Counted from the first letter of the stretch, positions 1-10,823 are shown. The stretch: DNA of 64,000 nt from Telmatospirillum siberiense (GCF_002845745.1 NZ_PIUM01000002.1:1-64000), one strand, 5' to 3'. The notes: generated by a model not told the origin, from the sequence alone. Translations and numbers: made by a program.

Positions 1-19
1 AGATGTGTATAAGAGACAG
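1..19. other. Sequencing adapter remnant (Nextera/Tn5 mosaic end)
   Basis: The first 19 bases, AGATGTGTATAAGAGACAG, are exactly the Tn5 mosaic end used in Nextera libraries. The next base continues the open reading frame of the truncated gene to its right, so the junction is artificial. It marks an untrimmed contig end; nothing left of base 20 should be interpreted as genome sequence. Confidence 0.97.
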
Positions 20-1219
20 TGCCGGTGGCGCGGAAGCGGCTGTCTTTGGATCCGACGCGACGGGGGGATTGACCGTAGGTTGTGATGGCGGTTCGGCCGC
101 GTGACCGGATGGGGCGGGGGGGGATGACGGTCCGGCAATTGGCGGATCGGATGGATGACCCCCGAGTCCCGCAGGGGGAGTCGGCGAGAGGGGAGCTCCT
201 CCGGCCGTTTGTTGAGGGGCGCCGATCACGTCCGGGGATGACGCCGGCGTAGGCGTTCCCGCCGCCGGCGTCGTTGGCGAAGTGCCCGGGGGGGGGCCTG
301 ACGTCACCGGCAGCGGCTGTGAAGCGACGGTACCGGGCGATTGGCTGGTTGTGGGGAGTGACGAGGCCAAGGCGGGGGGCGCGGCGGTTCCTTTGTCCTC
401 CGCCACCGGGGGGGCCGTCTTTTCAGCCATTGGCAGGAGGGGGGCTTGTGGAAGTGGAGCCCCTCCCAGCGGAGGCAGGGGACTCAATGCCGGGGGCGGA
501 CCCGGAATCAATGTGCCCGATTGGCCATAGGCCTGCCGCGCCAGACTGGCTGTGGTGAAGGGGTTGTCCGGTACCAAAGGCTCGCCCGTGATGCCCGGTC
601 CGGAAAAGATGGTGGCGGAATTCGCTCCGGCCGGAGGGGCGGCGGCGCCATTTTGAATATCGACGATTCGGACGGTAAAGGTGGCGCCGGCCGGCAGAGG
701 CGCCGCCGTGTTCTTCTCGGCCTGGCCCGTTTGGTTGGATATGACGGTCGCGGTGACGCCTTTTGCCGGTGATGACGCGACGACATCGGTGGTGGGGGGC
801 GTGCTTACGACAGGTGCTGATGTCGTGGCCGTGTCGGCCGGGGCCGCCGCCGCCGTCCCACCTAACGCGGCGGGCTGCCGGAAAGCGGTTTGTCCGGCAG
901 GGGATATCGGTTGGCCGTTGACGGTGAGCAGGCGAAGCGGAACGGCGTCGCCGGCGTCGCCCACGCGCAGTTGAAGGGTCGTTCCGGCAGGCATCGCGAC
1001 AGGGAGTTTGACCTCAAGGGCGCCGTCGGAATTTTGCAAGGTGACGGCCGTCTTGGCCGGCGCCGTCCCGGTGCCGGTCGATGTCAATTCGATGACCGAA
1101 CCCGCGGCAAGGCGGGACAACAGGGCTGCGGGGTCGCTCAACACCGTAACTCCGCCTGCCGCCGGGGTGGGCGTCGCGATGGGCCCGGATGGCGGCAGGG
1201 ACGGGGAAATGGTGCTCAT
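20..1219 (-). CDS. FliK-like proline-rich protein, C-terminus cut off by the contig end
   Basis: An open frame of 400 codons runs without a stop from ATG at 1219 to the adapter junction, so the 3' end is missing. The start overlaps the flhG stop as ATGA (1216-1219), with GGAGG just upstream inside the flhG end, which implies translational coupling. The visible protein begins MSTISPSLPPSGP, has an Ala/Val/Thr-rich part of about 200 residues that includes a stretch about the effect of two VxLPxAMPAGTTLQLRV-like strands, then a long Pro/Ala/Gly/Ser-rich tail. Low-complexity proline-rich sequence followed by a C-terminal Flg_hook domain is typical of FliK-family hook-length proteins, but that domain, if present, lies beyond the edge. 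The canonical FliK is at 10891-12879, so this would be a second family member. The reading frame is well supported; the family call is inference from context and composition. Confidence 0.62.
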
Positions 1220-2013
1220 CGGCCTCCTAGCAATTTGTCGACGATGGCTTCCACATCGGCGGCGGCTTCGCTATTGGGCGATCGGGTCAGCAGCGGGCTC
1301 TGGTTCCGGATGGCCTCCCTGACCTTGAGATCCCGGCGGATCACTCCGGCCAGAGGGGGGGAGGATTTGAGAAATCCTTCGCAGGCCTTGAGCAGGGTAT
1401 TGTAAATGCGTTCGCCCTCGCGGGTCGAATTGGCCATATTGACGACGACGCGGATATCGGTGCCGGGGCGTTCCATCAATGTCACCTTGATGAAGGCATA
1501 GGCATCGGTCAGCGATGTCGGCTCGTCGGTGGTCACCACCAGGATGGTGCCGGCATTGTTGGACAAGGCCCGCACCGTCTTTTCGACACCGGCGCCCAGG
1601 TCGAGGACCACTCTATCATAGGCGCAGGCCAGAAGATTGAGGTCATCCCCAAGAAGTTGCAGGCGCGAAAGGGGGATGTTGGCCAAAGATCCCGATCCGG
1701 ACCGGCCGGCGATGACGTCGAAACCGCCCTCGGGATAATTGACGGCAGCCTGATTCAACGTCAGGCGCCCGGTGACCACGCTGCCCAGATCGTATTTGGG
1801 CATCAACCCCAATTGAATGTCGACGTTGGCCAAGCCGAGATCGCCATCGAACAGCAACACGCGCTGATTGGCCCGGGCCAGCGCATGGGTCAGCGTGATG
1901 GAGAACCACGTCTTGCCGACGCCACCCTTGCCCGACGCCACGGCGAGCACATTGCGTCCCTTGGCCCGTTGAGTCGGCCGAGGCGCAAGAGTGGGGACTG
2001 GCGTTGCGGTCAT
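1216..2013 (-). CDS. flhG: FlhG, MinD-like ATPase controlling flagellar number
   Basis: A 265-residue ParA/MinD-type ATPase. Residues 28-35 form the deviant Walker A motif GKGGVGKT, followed by LLFDGDLGLANVD, the typical FlhG/FleN/YlxH signature, and the switch-like VVLDLGAG. FlhG works with FlhF at the cell pole to limit flagellum number and feeds back on flagellar transcription. A longer frame reaches 2148, but it would overlap flhF by over 130 bases. The ATG at 2013 overlaps the flhF stop as ATGA (2010-2013) and has an AGAGG ribosome site, so I chose it. The gene sits directly after flhF, the normal order, and overlaps the next gene by 4 bases. Confidence 0.93.
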   Translation of the reverse strand: MTATPVPTLAPRPTQRAKGRNVLAVASGKGGVGKTWFSITLTHALARANQRVLLFDGDLGLANVDIQLGLMPKYDLGSVVTGRLTLNQAAVNYPEGGFDVIAGRSGSGSLANIPLSRLQLLGDDLNLLACAYDRVVLDLGAGVEKTVRALSNNAGTILVVTTDEPTSLTDAYAFIKVTLMERPGTDIRVVVNMANSTREGERIYNTLLKACEGFLKSSPPLAGVIRRDLKVREAIRNQSPLLTRSPNSEAAADVEAIVDKLLGGR

Positions 2014-3005
2014 AAAGTGGCCTCTGTCGTCGTTGGGGCTGACTTTGCGCTGATCTGAGAAACGTTGGGCAATAACATGCGCGCCATGGTAGGGGCGCTG
2101 ATGGGGGTTACTCCATTCGCGACATGGGGTGTCGCACTTACATCGCAAAACATTAGTGGCGCGGAGTCTGCTGCCGCCATGATTGAGCCCAATCGGCGGG
2201 TGGTGTCAAGGCGCGTGGCTAAAAGTCGTGTCGCACCGACGGCGGCGAAGGCCTCGCCGACTTCGGAGGCCTCTACCGGATCGCTGCCGGCGGCCAGCAC
2301 CAGGATAGGCTCGACATTGGCGGCCTCCACCAGGGCCGCCAGATATTCCATGTCGGTCTGCTTGAAGGGGTTGAGCCCAGGGCTGTCGATGAAGACGATA
2401 TCATAGGCGCCGGCGCATTGCTCGACCGCGCGGCGCAACGATTCCGGACCGCGGGCCGGGATCAGGTCGATTTGCAAAATGCGCGTGAAGGCGGCGAGCT
2501 GTTCGGTGGCGCCGGCACGGACATTGTCGGCGGTGATGACGCCTACTCGCCGGTTTCTCAGGGCCGAGCGGGCGGTCAATTTGGCCACCACCATGGATTT
2601 CCCGTTGCCGGGTGGTCCGACCAGCATGAAAGGGCGGGGGGCGCCATGATCGGGCAGCGGCGCGAAAGCGAAACCCGCTTCCAGGGCGGCGGTGCAGGCC
2701 GCCAACGGATCTTCGATGCCGCTCATGCGCACCGCGTTGACCAGACGTTCGGTCAGACGTGCCGGCACGCCATGCTCGGTCAGGGCCTCGCGCACCACTT
2801 CGGCGGCCGGCGTGCTGTTGGCCTCGGCCAGCATTTCGTTGATGGCGTCTTCGACATCCGTCGGTTCCAGCGCGGCGGTGATGCGAATCCCCTTGCCGCC
2901 CGCCGCCCGCTGAGTCGAGACGATGATCGCGTCGTCTCCCAGTTCCTCACGGACCATGTGCATGGCTTCCGCCATGCTGGGTGCGGTATATGATTTGAGC
3001 CGCAT
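2010..3005 (-). CDS. flhF: FlhF, SRP-type GTPase for flagellar placement
   Basis: A 331-residue protein whose N-terminus (MRLKSYTAPSMAEAMHMVREELGDDAIIVST) is the conserved FlhF opening. The G domain shows the P-loop GPPGNGKS, an RVGVITADN strand, VFIDSPG as the G3 region (usually DTAG) and a TRLDTT element. FlhF is a membrane-associated GTPase related to FtsY and Ffh that marks the flagellated pole and stimulates early flagellar assembly. It starts 3 bases after the flhA stop and its own stop overlaps flhG, so flhA-flhF-flhG form one transcription unit. The protein is short for the family because the N-terminal B region is small; nothing essential appears lost. Confidence 0.93.
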   Translation of the reverse strand: MRLKSYTAPSMAEAMHMVREELGDDAIIVSTQRAAGGKGIRITAALEPTDVEDAINEMLAEANSTPAAEVVREALTEHGVPARLTERLVNAVRMSGIEDPLAACTAALEAGFAFAPLPDHGAPRPFMLVGPPGNGKSMVVAKLTARSALRNRRVGVITADNVRAGATEQLAAFTRILQIDLIPARGPESLRRAVEQCAGAYDIVFIDSPGLNPFKQTDMEYLAALVEAANVEPILVLAAGSDPVEASEVGEAFAAVGATRLLATRLDTTRRLGSIMAAADSAPLMFCDVSATPHVANGVTPISAPTMARMLLPNVSQISAKSAPTTTEATL

Positions 3006-3008
3006 CGC

Positions 3009-5177
3009 TTAGATTTGCCCCATGGTCTTGATTTTCGCCTTGGGGTGAATTTCCGACTGGGACATGACCACGGTGACGGGACGGAAGCGTTCGACGATCG
3101 AGCGGACGTAAGGCCGTACCGTCGGGCTGGTCAGCAGGACGGGGGTCTCGCCCTGCATGGCAAAACGCTCGAAGGTCTGGCGGGTCTTTGTGATGAAATC
3201 CTGAAGGCGGGACGGGGCCATCACCAATTGACGCTCCTCGCCGGTACCCTGCAACGATTCGATGAAGGCCTGTTCCCATTCGGGCGACAGCGTGACCAGC
3301 GGAATGAAACCCTGGGCGCTGGTGTTGGCGTCGCTGATCTGACGGGCGAGGCGGGTCCGGACGTGCTCGGTGATGATCATGACGTTGCGGCTGTGACTGC
3401 AGGCTTCGCTGACACCTTCCAGAACGGAGGCCAGATCGCGGATCGAAACCCGCTCCTGCAACAGATTTTGCAGAACCCGCTGGATGCCGCCCAGGGTGAT
3501 CTGCGACGGCACCATGTCCGCCACCAGCTTCTGATTTTCCTTGTCCAGTTCGTCGAGCAGTTTTTGCGTCTCGGCGTAGGACAGCAGATCGGACATATGG
3601 TCCTTGATGACTTCGGTCAGATGGGTGGTGATGATGGTCGAGGGATCGACCACCGTGTAGCCGCGGAACAAGGCTTCCTCGCGGTTGGCGGGATCGATCC
3701 AGACGGCCGGCAGGCCGAATGTCGGTTCGCGGGTCTGCTCGCCGGCCAGCGTGATGTCTTCGCCGCGCGGGTCCATGACCATCAGCATGTTGGGGCGCAG
3801 ATCGCCGTGTCCCGCCTCCACCTCCTTGATGAAGACCGTATAGTTGTTGGCCGGCAACTGCATATTGTCCTGGATGCGCACGCTGGGCATGACAAAGCCC
3901 ATTTCGGAGGCCAGTGCGCGTCTCAGGGCCTTGATCTGATCGGTCAGTTTCTGACCGTGCGGATTGTTGATCATCGCCAACAGGCCGTAGCCCAGTTCGA
4001 GCCGGACCTGGTCGATCTTGAGCGCCGTCGCGATGGGATCCTCGGCGACCGGAGCCTTGAGCGGGGCCTTGAGCGCCTCCTCCTCGGCCTGGGCGACCCG
4101 GTTCCGCTCATTGCGGTCGAGGAAATAAGCCGCTCCGCCGGTAAGCAGCGCCAATCCGAGGAAGGGCGCCATCGGCATGTCGGGCAGAAGGGATATCGAC
4201 ATCAGCAGGAAGGCGCTCATGCCGAGCGCTTTGGGATAACTGGACAACTGGCCGAACAGGGCCTTGTCGGTCGCCTCCTGCAAGCCTGCCTTGGTGACCA
4301 GCATACCGGCGGCGGTGGAGACGATCAGGGCCGGAATCTGCGTGACCAGGCCGTCACCGACGGTCAGTTTCGTATAGAAGTCGGCCGCCTGGCTGAAGGC
4401 CAGATGCTGTTGCACCATGCCGATGATCATGCCGCCGATGACGTTGATCACCGTGATCATCAGACCGGCCACCGCGTCGCCGCGCACGAACTTCGAGGCG
4501 CCGTCCATGGCGCCGAAGAAGGAGCTTTCGCCTTCCAACTCCTTGCGTCGCGCCCGGGCGATGCCTTCATCGATCAGGCCCGACGACAGATCGGCGTCGA
4601 TGGCCATCTGTTTGCCGGGCATGGCGTCCAGGTTGAAGCGGGCCGCCACTTCGGCGATACGGGTCGAGCCCTTGGTGATGACCACGAAATTGACGATCAC
4701 CAGGATGGCGAAGACGATCACGCCGATGACGAAATTGCCGCCCATGACGAAGCCGGCGAAGGCCTGGATGACGTTGCCGGCGCCGGCCGTTCCTTCGTGG
4801 CCATGGGTGAGGATCAGACGGCTCGATGCCAGGTTGAGGGACAGCCTGAGCAACGTGGAGATCAGCAACACCGTCGGGAAGGAACTGAACTGCATCGGCT
4901 TTTCGATGAAGATCGCCGTCATCAGGATCATCACCGAGAAGGTCAGGGAAAAGGCCAGGGCGATGTCCAGAAGCCAAGCCGGCATCGGCAGGATCATCGC
5001 CACCAGCAGCAGGACGACGCCGAGGGCGAAGACGATGTCGCCGCGCTTGAGGGCGCGCATCACCTGATCCAGCGTCGCCTTCATGGCCGGATTGCCGAAT
5101 CCGGCACCACCCACGCCGGACGTGGTGCCGGCGGTCGTGGCGACGGGAGCTGAGGCGGCTTCGGCGTTGTCGGCCAC
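3009..5177 (-). CDS. flhA: FlhA, flagellar type III export gate protein
   Basis: An inner-membrane export-gate protein. The N-terminal half has about eight hydrophobic segments and the FHIPEP signature region (SLNLASSRLIL, then FFGAMDGASKFVRGDAVAG). The C-terminal half is the cytoplasmic domain that docks chaperone-substrate complexes. The frame can be read from ATG at 5228 (739 residues), but GTG at 5177 has a strong GGAAGGA ribosome site 8 bases upstream and gives 722 residues, close to family length; the choice of start is inferred. It follows flbD after about 150 bases and is followed almost directly by flhF. FlhA assembles with FlhB, FliP, FliQ and FliR, none of which is in this window. 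Confidence 0.96.
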   Translation of the reverse strand: MADNAEAASAPVATTAGTTSGVGGAGFGNPAMKATLDQVMRALKRGDIVFALGVVLLLVAMILPMPAWLLDIALAFSLTFSVMILMTAIFIEKPMQFSSFPTVLLISTLLRLSLNLASSRLILTHGHEGTAGAGNVIQAFAGFVMGGNFVIGVIVFAILVIVNFVVITKGSTRIAEVAARFNLDAMPGKQMAIDADLSSGLIDEGIARARRKELEGESSFFGAMDGASKFVRGDAVAGLMITVINVIGGMIIGMVQQHLAFSQAADFYTKLTVGDGLVTQIPALIVSTAAGMLVTKAGLQEATDKALFGQLSSYPKALGMSAFLLMSISLLPDMPMAPFLGLALLTGGAAYFLDRNERNRVAQAEEEALKAPLKAPVAEDPIATALKIDQVRLELGYGLLAMINNPHGQKLTDQIKALRRALASEMGFVMPSVRIQDNMQLPANNYTVFIKEVEAGHGDLRPNMLMVMDPRGEDITLAGEQTREPTFGLPAVWIDPANREEALFRGYTVVDPSTIITTHLTEVIKDHMSDLLSYAETQKLLDELDKENQKLVADMVPSQITLGGIQRVLQNLLQERVSIRDLASVLEGVSEACSHSRNVMIITEHVRTRLARQISDANTSAQGFIPLVTLSPEWEQAFIESLQGTGEERQLVMAPSRLQDFITKTRQTFERFAMQGETPVLLTSPTVRPYVRSIVERFRPVTVVMSQSEIHPKAKIKTMGQI

Positions 5178-5328
5178 GGTTAGAGTTCCTTCCCCCAACT
5201 TACTGGATGATGCGGCGGACCGCGCCATGCCCAGAAGACTTCAAATGATGCAGTCGCCTCGCCTCTGGCGGGGTCGGGTATTGTCCGGCCCCTTGGATCC
5301 GACACCTGTAAACGTTCAGGCCGGAATC

Positions 5329-6702
<1,374 letters not shown>

Positions 6703-6721
6703 GCTGTCCTACTCCACCGAT

Positions 6722-7039
6722 TCAACTGCGATCGGTCTTGATGATTTCCGTCATCGTCACCCCAAGTCGGTCCTCCACCACCACGACCTCTCCACGGGCA
6801 ACCAGACGATTGTTGACGTAAATGTCTATGGCCTCGCCGACCTTGCGATCCAGTTCGACGACGGCGCCCCTGCCCAGTTTCAACAACTGGTTGACCTGCA
6901 TCGTCGCCTTGCCGAGAACCGCGGAGACCTGCACCGGGATGTCATAGACGGCTTCCAGGTCGCGCGCCGAGCGCGGACCTTCCGGGATGTCGGCATCCAT
7001 CATATCCGACTTCAGTTCGTTCAGTTCGAGATCCGACAT
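6722..7039 (-). CDS. fliN: FliN, flagellar C-ring switch protein
   Basis: A 105-residue protein with the SpoA/FliN fold: VYDIPVQVSAVLGKATMQVNQLLKLGRGAVVELD, then EAIDIYVNNRLVARGEVVVVEDRLGVTMTEI, which contains all the usual FliN landmarks. FliN forms the bottom of the cytoplasmic C-ring and helps recruit FliH-bound export substrates. ATG at 7039 has GGAG 6 bases upstream; a TTG codon immediately before it is not needed. About 140 bases without a gene separate it from the fliH stop, and flbD starts 19 bases downstream. No FliM gene is present in the window. Confidence 0.96.
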   Translation of the reverse strand: MSDLELNELKSDMMDADIPEGPRSARDLEAVYDIPVQVSAVLGKATMQVNQLLKLGRGAVVELDRKVGEAIDIYVNNRLVARGEVVVVEDRLGVTMTEIIKTDRS

Positions 7040-7178
7040 CAAATTCTCCCCGTGGCCTCACTCCGATATCGCACTCTGTCGCCATGTCAGAGCGGGACCG
7101 TCATTCCGTCACCCGGTGCCCTTCGATTCGGCTGGACGGTGGACAATCGCCACCTCCAGCCGGGGCACACAACCATTC

Positions 7179-7910
7179 TTAATCCGCGATTGCAACCTCG
7201 CCGTCGGCATCCCCGGGATTCTCCTCGGCCACCGGATCGGGCAGGGGTTCCCCCATCGCCCGGGCAATAACCGAATCGATTTCTTCCCACAGGCGTGCCT
7301 GGTCCCGCTCGGCTCCCCCATCGCCCCATTCGACGCGGCAATCGCCGGGGGCGATGCGCGGATCGGCGGTGAAGATCAGCTTGCCCTCGAACCCCGTGGT
7401 CTCGGCGGCTTGCTCGGCCTGCTCGCGAATATTGTCCATGTGCTCGGGGTTGACGCGAATGGTGACACGGATGTCCTTCTCGATGTGGGAGAGGCATTCC
7501 CGAACCACGCCGGTAATTTCTTCCAGATCGTGCTCCCGCGACGTTTCGGGGAGAAGCTTGCGGATCACCGCCGTCGCCACCGCCACCGCGTCGCGCATGC
7601 GCTCTTCGTTGGCGGCCTCCTGAATGGCGGCCATGTCCTGCAATTGGGTGGCGATCGCCTCCATGGCCCAGGCGATCAGACGCTCGTTGTAACTTTCGGC
7701 CTCCTGGAGTCCGGCCTGGCGTCCCGCCTCCGTCGCCTGCTCGCGGGCCAGCGCCAGTTCCTCTTCCGAGAAGGTCGGAGGTGGCGGAGGCACATCCTCC
7801 AGGGCCTCGTCCGTCATGTCGGCGAATTCGTCCTCGACGACGATCTCCATCGGCCGCGGCGGCGGCGCGTCGAAATCAAGGTCGAAGAGGTATTTCTGAA
7901 GCTTCGCCAT
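7179..7910 (-). CDS. fliH: FliH-like export ATPase regulator (FlbE position)
   Basis: A 243-residue soluble protein in the slot called flbE in the Caulobacter fliF operon. Residues 1-60 are acidic and proline-rich (VEDEFADMTDE, PPPPPTFSEEE). Residues 60-120 form a charged Ala/Glu/Gln-rich probable coiled coil, and the C-terminal part (IRKLLPETSREHDLEEIT, VTIRVNPEHMDNI, ADPRIAPGDCRVEW) matches the FliH/type III stator domain. FliH dimers bind the ATPase FliI and link it to FliN in the C-ring. The ATG overlaps the fliG stop as TGATG, indicating coupling. FliI is not in the window. Confidence 0.85.
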   Translation of the reverse strand: MAKLQKYLFDLDFDAPPPRPMEIVVEDEFADMTDEALEDVPPPPPTFSEEELALAREQATEAGRQAGLQEAESYNERLIAWAMEAIATQLQDMAAIQEAANEERMRDAVAVATAVIRKLLPETSREHDLEEITGVVRECLSHIEKDIRVTIRVNPEHMDNIREQAEQAAETTGFEGKLIFTADPRIAPGDCRVEWGDGGAERDQARLWEEIDSVIARAMGEPLPDPVAEENPGDADGEVAIAD

Positions 7911-8932
7911 CAATACACCAACTCATCTTCTTCGCGGCCCTCGGAGATGACGATCTGGCCGCTGGCGGCGAGTTCCTTGGCCAGAACGACGATGGCGCTT
8001 TGCGCCTGATCGACATCGCGCAGGCGGACCGGCCCCATGGCGTCCATGTCTTCCCGCATCATCTTGCCGGCGCGTTCCGACATGTTCTTGAAGAACAGTT
8101 CCTTGATGGTGTCTGAGGCGCCTTTGAGGGCCATGCCCAGCTTGTCCTTCTCGACGCTTCGCAGCAGGGTCTGGATGCCGGCCATGTCGATGCGGACCAG
8201 ATCCTCGAAGGTGAACATCAATTGCTTGATGCGCTCCGCCGATTCGCGGTTGCGTTCCTCGAGCGCGCTCATGAACCGGTTTTCGGCGTTGCGATCGAGG
8301 TTGTTGAAGATGTCGGCCATCAACTCGTGGGCGTCGCGGCGGGCCGTACGCGCCAAGTTGGACATGAATTCGGTCCGCAGCGTCTTCTCGACGCCGTCCA
8401 GGACCTCCTTCTGCACCGCCTCCATCCGCAGCATGCGCATGATCACTTCCATGGCGAAGTTTTCCGGCAACAGCGAGAGGACCCGCGCCGCATGGTCGGC
8501 CTTGATCTTGGCCAGTACGACGGCGACCGTCTGCGGATATTCGTTCTTCAGATAGTTGGCCAGCACCGTCTCGTTGACGTTGCCCAGCTTGTCCCACATG
8601 GTGCGTCCGGCGGGACCTCGGATTTCCTCCATGATCATGTCGACGCGGTCCTTGGACAGCGTCTTCATCAGCAGCCGTTCGGTACTCTCGTAGGAACCGA
8701 CCAGCGATCCCGTCGAGGAGATCTGATCGGCGAATTCGACGAACAGGCGTTCCACCACGCCGGCATTGACCGTGCCGAGATTGGCCATGGTCTGGGAGAT
8801 CTCCTTGATCTCCTCGTCGTCCATCATCGCGAAGATTCGCGATGATTGTTCTTCACCGAGGGACAGCATCAGAATGGCCGCCTTTTGGGGGCCGGTCAGG
8901 CTGCGATAGTCTTCTTTCATACGTGGTGCCAT
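7910..8932 (-). CDS. fliG: FliG, flagellar motor switch protein
   Basis: A 340-residue C-ring protein with three armadillo-like regions. The N-terminus ([26 protein letters not shown]) binds FliF. The middle domain carries the EHPQ-type FliM-binding motif, here EYPQ in [13 protein letters not shown]. The C-terminal domain has the charged torque helix ([20 protein letters not shown]) that interacts with stator MotA. Length and order are normal. It lies 45 bases downstream of fliF and its stop overlaps the fliH start. The Tyr for His change in the EHPQ motif is a common conservative variation rather than damage. Confidence 0.97.
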   Translation of the reverse strand: MAPRMKEDYRSLTGPQKAAILMLSLGEEQSSRIFAMMDDEEIKEISQTMANLGTVNAGVVERLFVEFADQISSTGSLVGSYESTERLLMKTLSKDRVDMIMEEIRGPAGRTMWDKLGNVNETVLANYLKNEYPQTVAVVLAKIKADHAARVLSLLPENFAMEVIMRMLRMEAVQKEVLDGVEKTLRTEFMSNLARTARRDAHELMADIFNNLDRNAENRFMSALEERNRESAERIKQLMFTFEDLVRIDMAGIQTLLRSVEKDKLGMALKGASDTIKELFFKNMSERAGKMMREDMDAMGPVRLRDVDQAQSAIVVLAKELAASGQIVISEGREEDELVY

Positions 8933-8977
8933 AGGGCTCGATCCCGACTTAAGGTCTTCCGCTTAACTCAGCAATGG

Positions 8978-10636
8978 TCAGGTATCCGAATACATCCAGC
9001 CCCGGATAATGCCCAGTGCTTCCTCGGGGTGTTTTTCCACGATTTCGCCGATCTTCCGGAGCGAGGAGGCCTTGACCCGGCCTTCGACCTTGTCGATATC
9101 GATCAACTCGTCGACGCTTTCCATCTCGTCGGTCAGCATGCCCGCGGCGGGAGCCGGCGGCATGGCGCCGGGACCGAGCAACGGCGGCCCGCCGCCTTCT
9201 GTCAGCAGGCGCCGGTCGCTCATGCCCTGCGCGGCCATGGATTCCACCGCACGGCTGACCAGGGGACGCAGAACCAGCAGCAGGAAAAGGATGGCGACCA
9301 CGGACAGGCCGAGATTGGAGGCCACCTTCTCGATGAAGTCGCGATCGAAGCCGAACAGCTTGTTCTCCGAACCGTCGGGCTCGGGCTCGTCATGCCCGGC
9401 GAAAGGCATATTGGTGACCTCGACCTGGTCGCCGCGATTGGCATCATAGCCAATGGCGTTGCGCACCAGGCTGGCCATCTGGTCCATTTCCTTTTCACTG
9501 CGGGGTTGATAGGACAGCTTCTTCTGCCCTTCGGCTGGTGGCCCGTACCGCCCGTCGACCAGAACGGCGGCGGTGACCCGCTTCAGTGCGCCCAATTCCT
9601 TGACCTGATTCTTGACGGTCTTGGAAATTTCGTAATTCACCGTTTCCTGGGTGCGGTTCTGTTTGCTTTGGCTCTTCGCCCCGGCGTTGTTGGCGCCGGC
9701 ATCGGGAAGGTTCTGCTGCACGCTGACCGAATTGCTTTCGGCGTCCTGCGTCTGCTCGCCTTCCTCGACGGTGACCTGGGAGCGCACCACCTTGCTGTCC
9801 GGATCATAGGTCTCCTGCGTCGTCGCGACGCGGTCGAGATCCAATTCGACGGAAACCTCGGCGCGCACGCGGTCGGGGCCGATGGACCGCTCCAACAGAT
9901 CCTCGATCGTCCTTTGCAGACGCTGTTCGGTGTTCAGCTTCAATTCGTCGGCGGTTTCGGCCGCGGCTGTCCGGTCGTCGTCGGTGCCTCTGGCAAGCAG
10001 CGTGCCCTTGTCGTCGACGATGGAAATGCGCGATGGCTTGAGCTTCGGCACGGCCGCCGCCACCAAATGCTGGATGGCCTTGACCTGCGCCTTGGACAGG
10101 CGGGCATTGCCGTCCATCTTCAAGATGATCGAGGCCGAAGGTTCCTGCACTTCGCGGGTGAACATTTCACGTTTCGGCAGAACCAGATGGACCCGGGCCG
10201 ACTTCACCCGCTCGATCGAATGAATGGTGCGGGCCAGTTCGCCTTCCATGGCACGCACGAGATTGAGGTTTTGCATGAAGCTGGTGGAACCCAGCATGTC
10301 GCCCTTGTCGAAAACCTCGTAGCCGGTCGATACCGAGCCGCCGCTCGGCAGTTGCTGCTCGGCCATCTTGACGCGGAGGTCGAGCTTGCGATCCCGGGGC
10401 ACCCAAACTTCGGAGCCTTCCTTGCGCAATTCATAGGGAACTTTGTCGGCCTGCAGCTTGTTCACGATCATGTTGGCGTCTTGCAGGTCGAGCCCGCCAT
10501 AGAGCATTTCCATGGGAGGCGACGACATGCGCGCCATGACGTAAATGAGGAAGGCCAAAACCGCGACGCCACCCCCCGCGATGGCGGTCAGGCGCATCGT
10601 GCCGAGATTTTTCAGAGATTGAAGGAATGCGTTCAC
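8978..10636 (-). CDS. fliF: FliF, flagellar MS-ring protein
   Basis: An inner-membrane protein forming the MS ring. It has an N-terminal membrane segment (LTAIAGGGVAVLAFLIYVMA), the ring-building periplasmic domain with VHLVLPKREMF, and a second membrane segment (LGLSVVAILFLLLVLRPLV) before the cytoplasmic tail that binds FliG (SSLRKIGEIVEKHPEEALGIIRGWM). The frame opens at ATG 10669, but GTG at 10636 is preceded by GGGGA and yields the usual start NAFLQSLKNLGTMRL, so I prefer it (552 residues). It is the first gene of the fliF-flbD operon. Its upstream region carries a strong copy of the proposed FlbD motif next to a sigma-70-like promoter. Confidence 0.95.
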   Translation of the reverse strand: MNAFLQSLKNLGTMRLTAIAGGGVAVLAFLIYVMARMSSPPMEMLYGGLDLQDANMIVNKLQADKVPYELRKEGSEVWVPRDRKLDLRVKMAEQQLPSGGSVSTGYEVFDKGDMLGSTSFMQNLNLVRAMEGELARTIHSIERVKSARVHLVLPKREMFTREVQEPSASIILKMDGNARLSKAQVKAIQHLVAAAVPKLKPSRISIVDDKGTLLARGTDDDRTAAAETADELKLNTEQRLQRTIEDLLERSIGPDRVRAEVSVELDLDRVATTQETYDPDSKVVRSQVTVEEGEQTQDAESNSVSVQQNLPDAGANNAGAKSQSKQNRTQETVNYEISKTVKNQVKELGALKRVTAAVLVDGRYGPPAEGQKKLSYQPRSEKEMDQMASLVRNAIGYDANRGDQVEVTNMPFAGHDEPEPDGSENKLFGFDRDFIEKVASNLGLSVVAILFLLLVLRPLVSRAVESMAAQGMSDRRLLTEGGGPPLLGPGAMPPAPAAGMLTDEMESVDELIDIDKVEGRVKASSLRKIGEIVEKHPEEALGIIRGWMYSDT

Positions 10637-10695
10637 GGCTGGGTTCCCCACGTCGCATGCGCGTGACATTGCGCAGCTTTTTCCATCAAGCCGAC

Positions 10696-10745
10696 GCTAT
10701 ACCTTGAAAATGAATCACAGGTTAACGACCGGGCAAATCTTGCCG
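10696..10745 (-). promoter_or_regulatory. fliF promoter with FlbD-like operator
   Basis: On the minus strand, 10745-10730 reads CGGCAAGATTTGCCCG, a near-palindrome that matches the motifs upstream of flgI and the ECF sigma gene. Five bases later comes TTAACC (10725-10720), an 18-base spacer and TATAGC (10701-10696), an acceptable sigma-70 promoter about 60 bases before the fliF start. A single site abutting a sigma-70 promoter suits repression, as known for FlbD at Caulobacter fliF. The motif is directly visible; promoter and repressor role are inferred. Confidence 0.5.
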
Positions 10746-10823
10746 GGTCGGACCCGGAGGGGAACCGGGGCGGGACACATCGTGGGCCGGCCGAGAGGTC
10801 GGCGAGGATCGTTTGTTGACCTG

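Noticed and set aside
3015-5153. A long plus-strand frame of over 700 codons opposite flhA
   Set aside because: It is an antisense shadow of a clearly conserved gene; composition (His/Gln/Arg-rich) is typical of GC-rich antisense frames.
8846-10666. A plus-strand frame of about 600 codons opposite fliF
   Set aside because: Antisense shadow of the conserved fliF gene.
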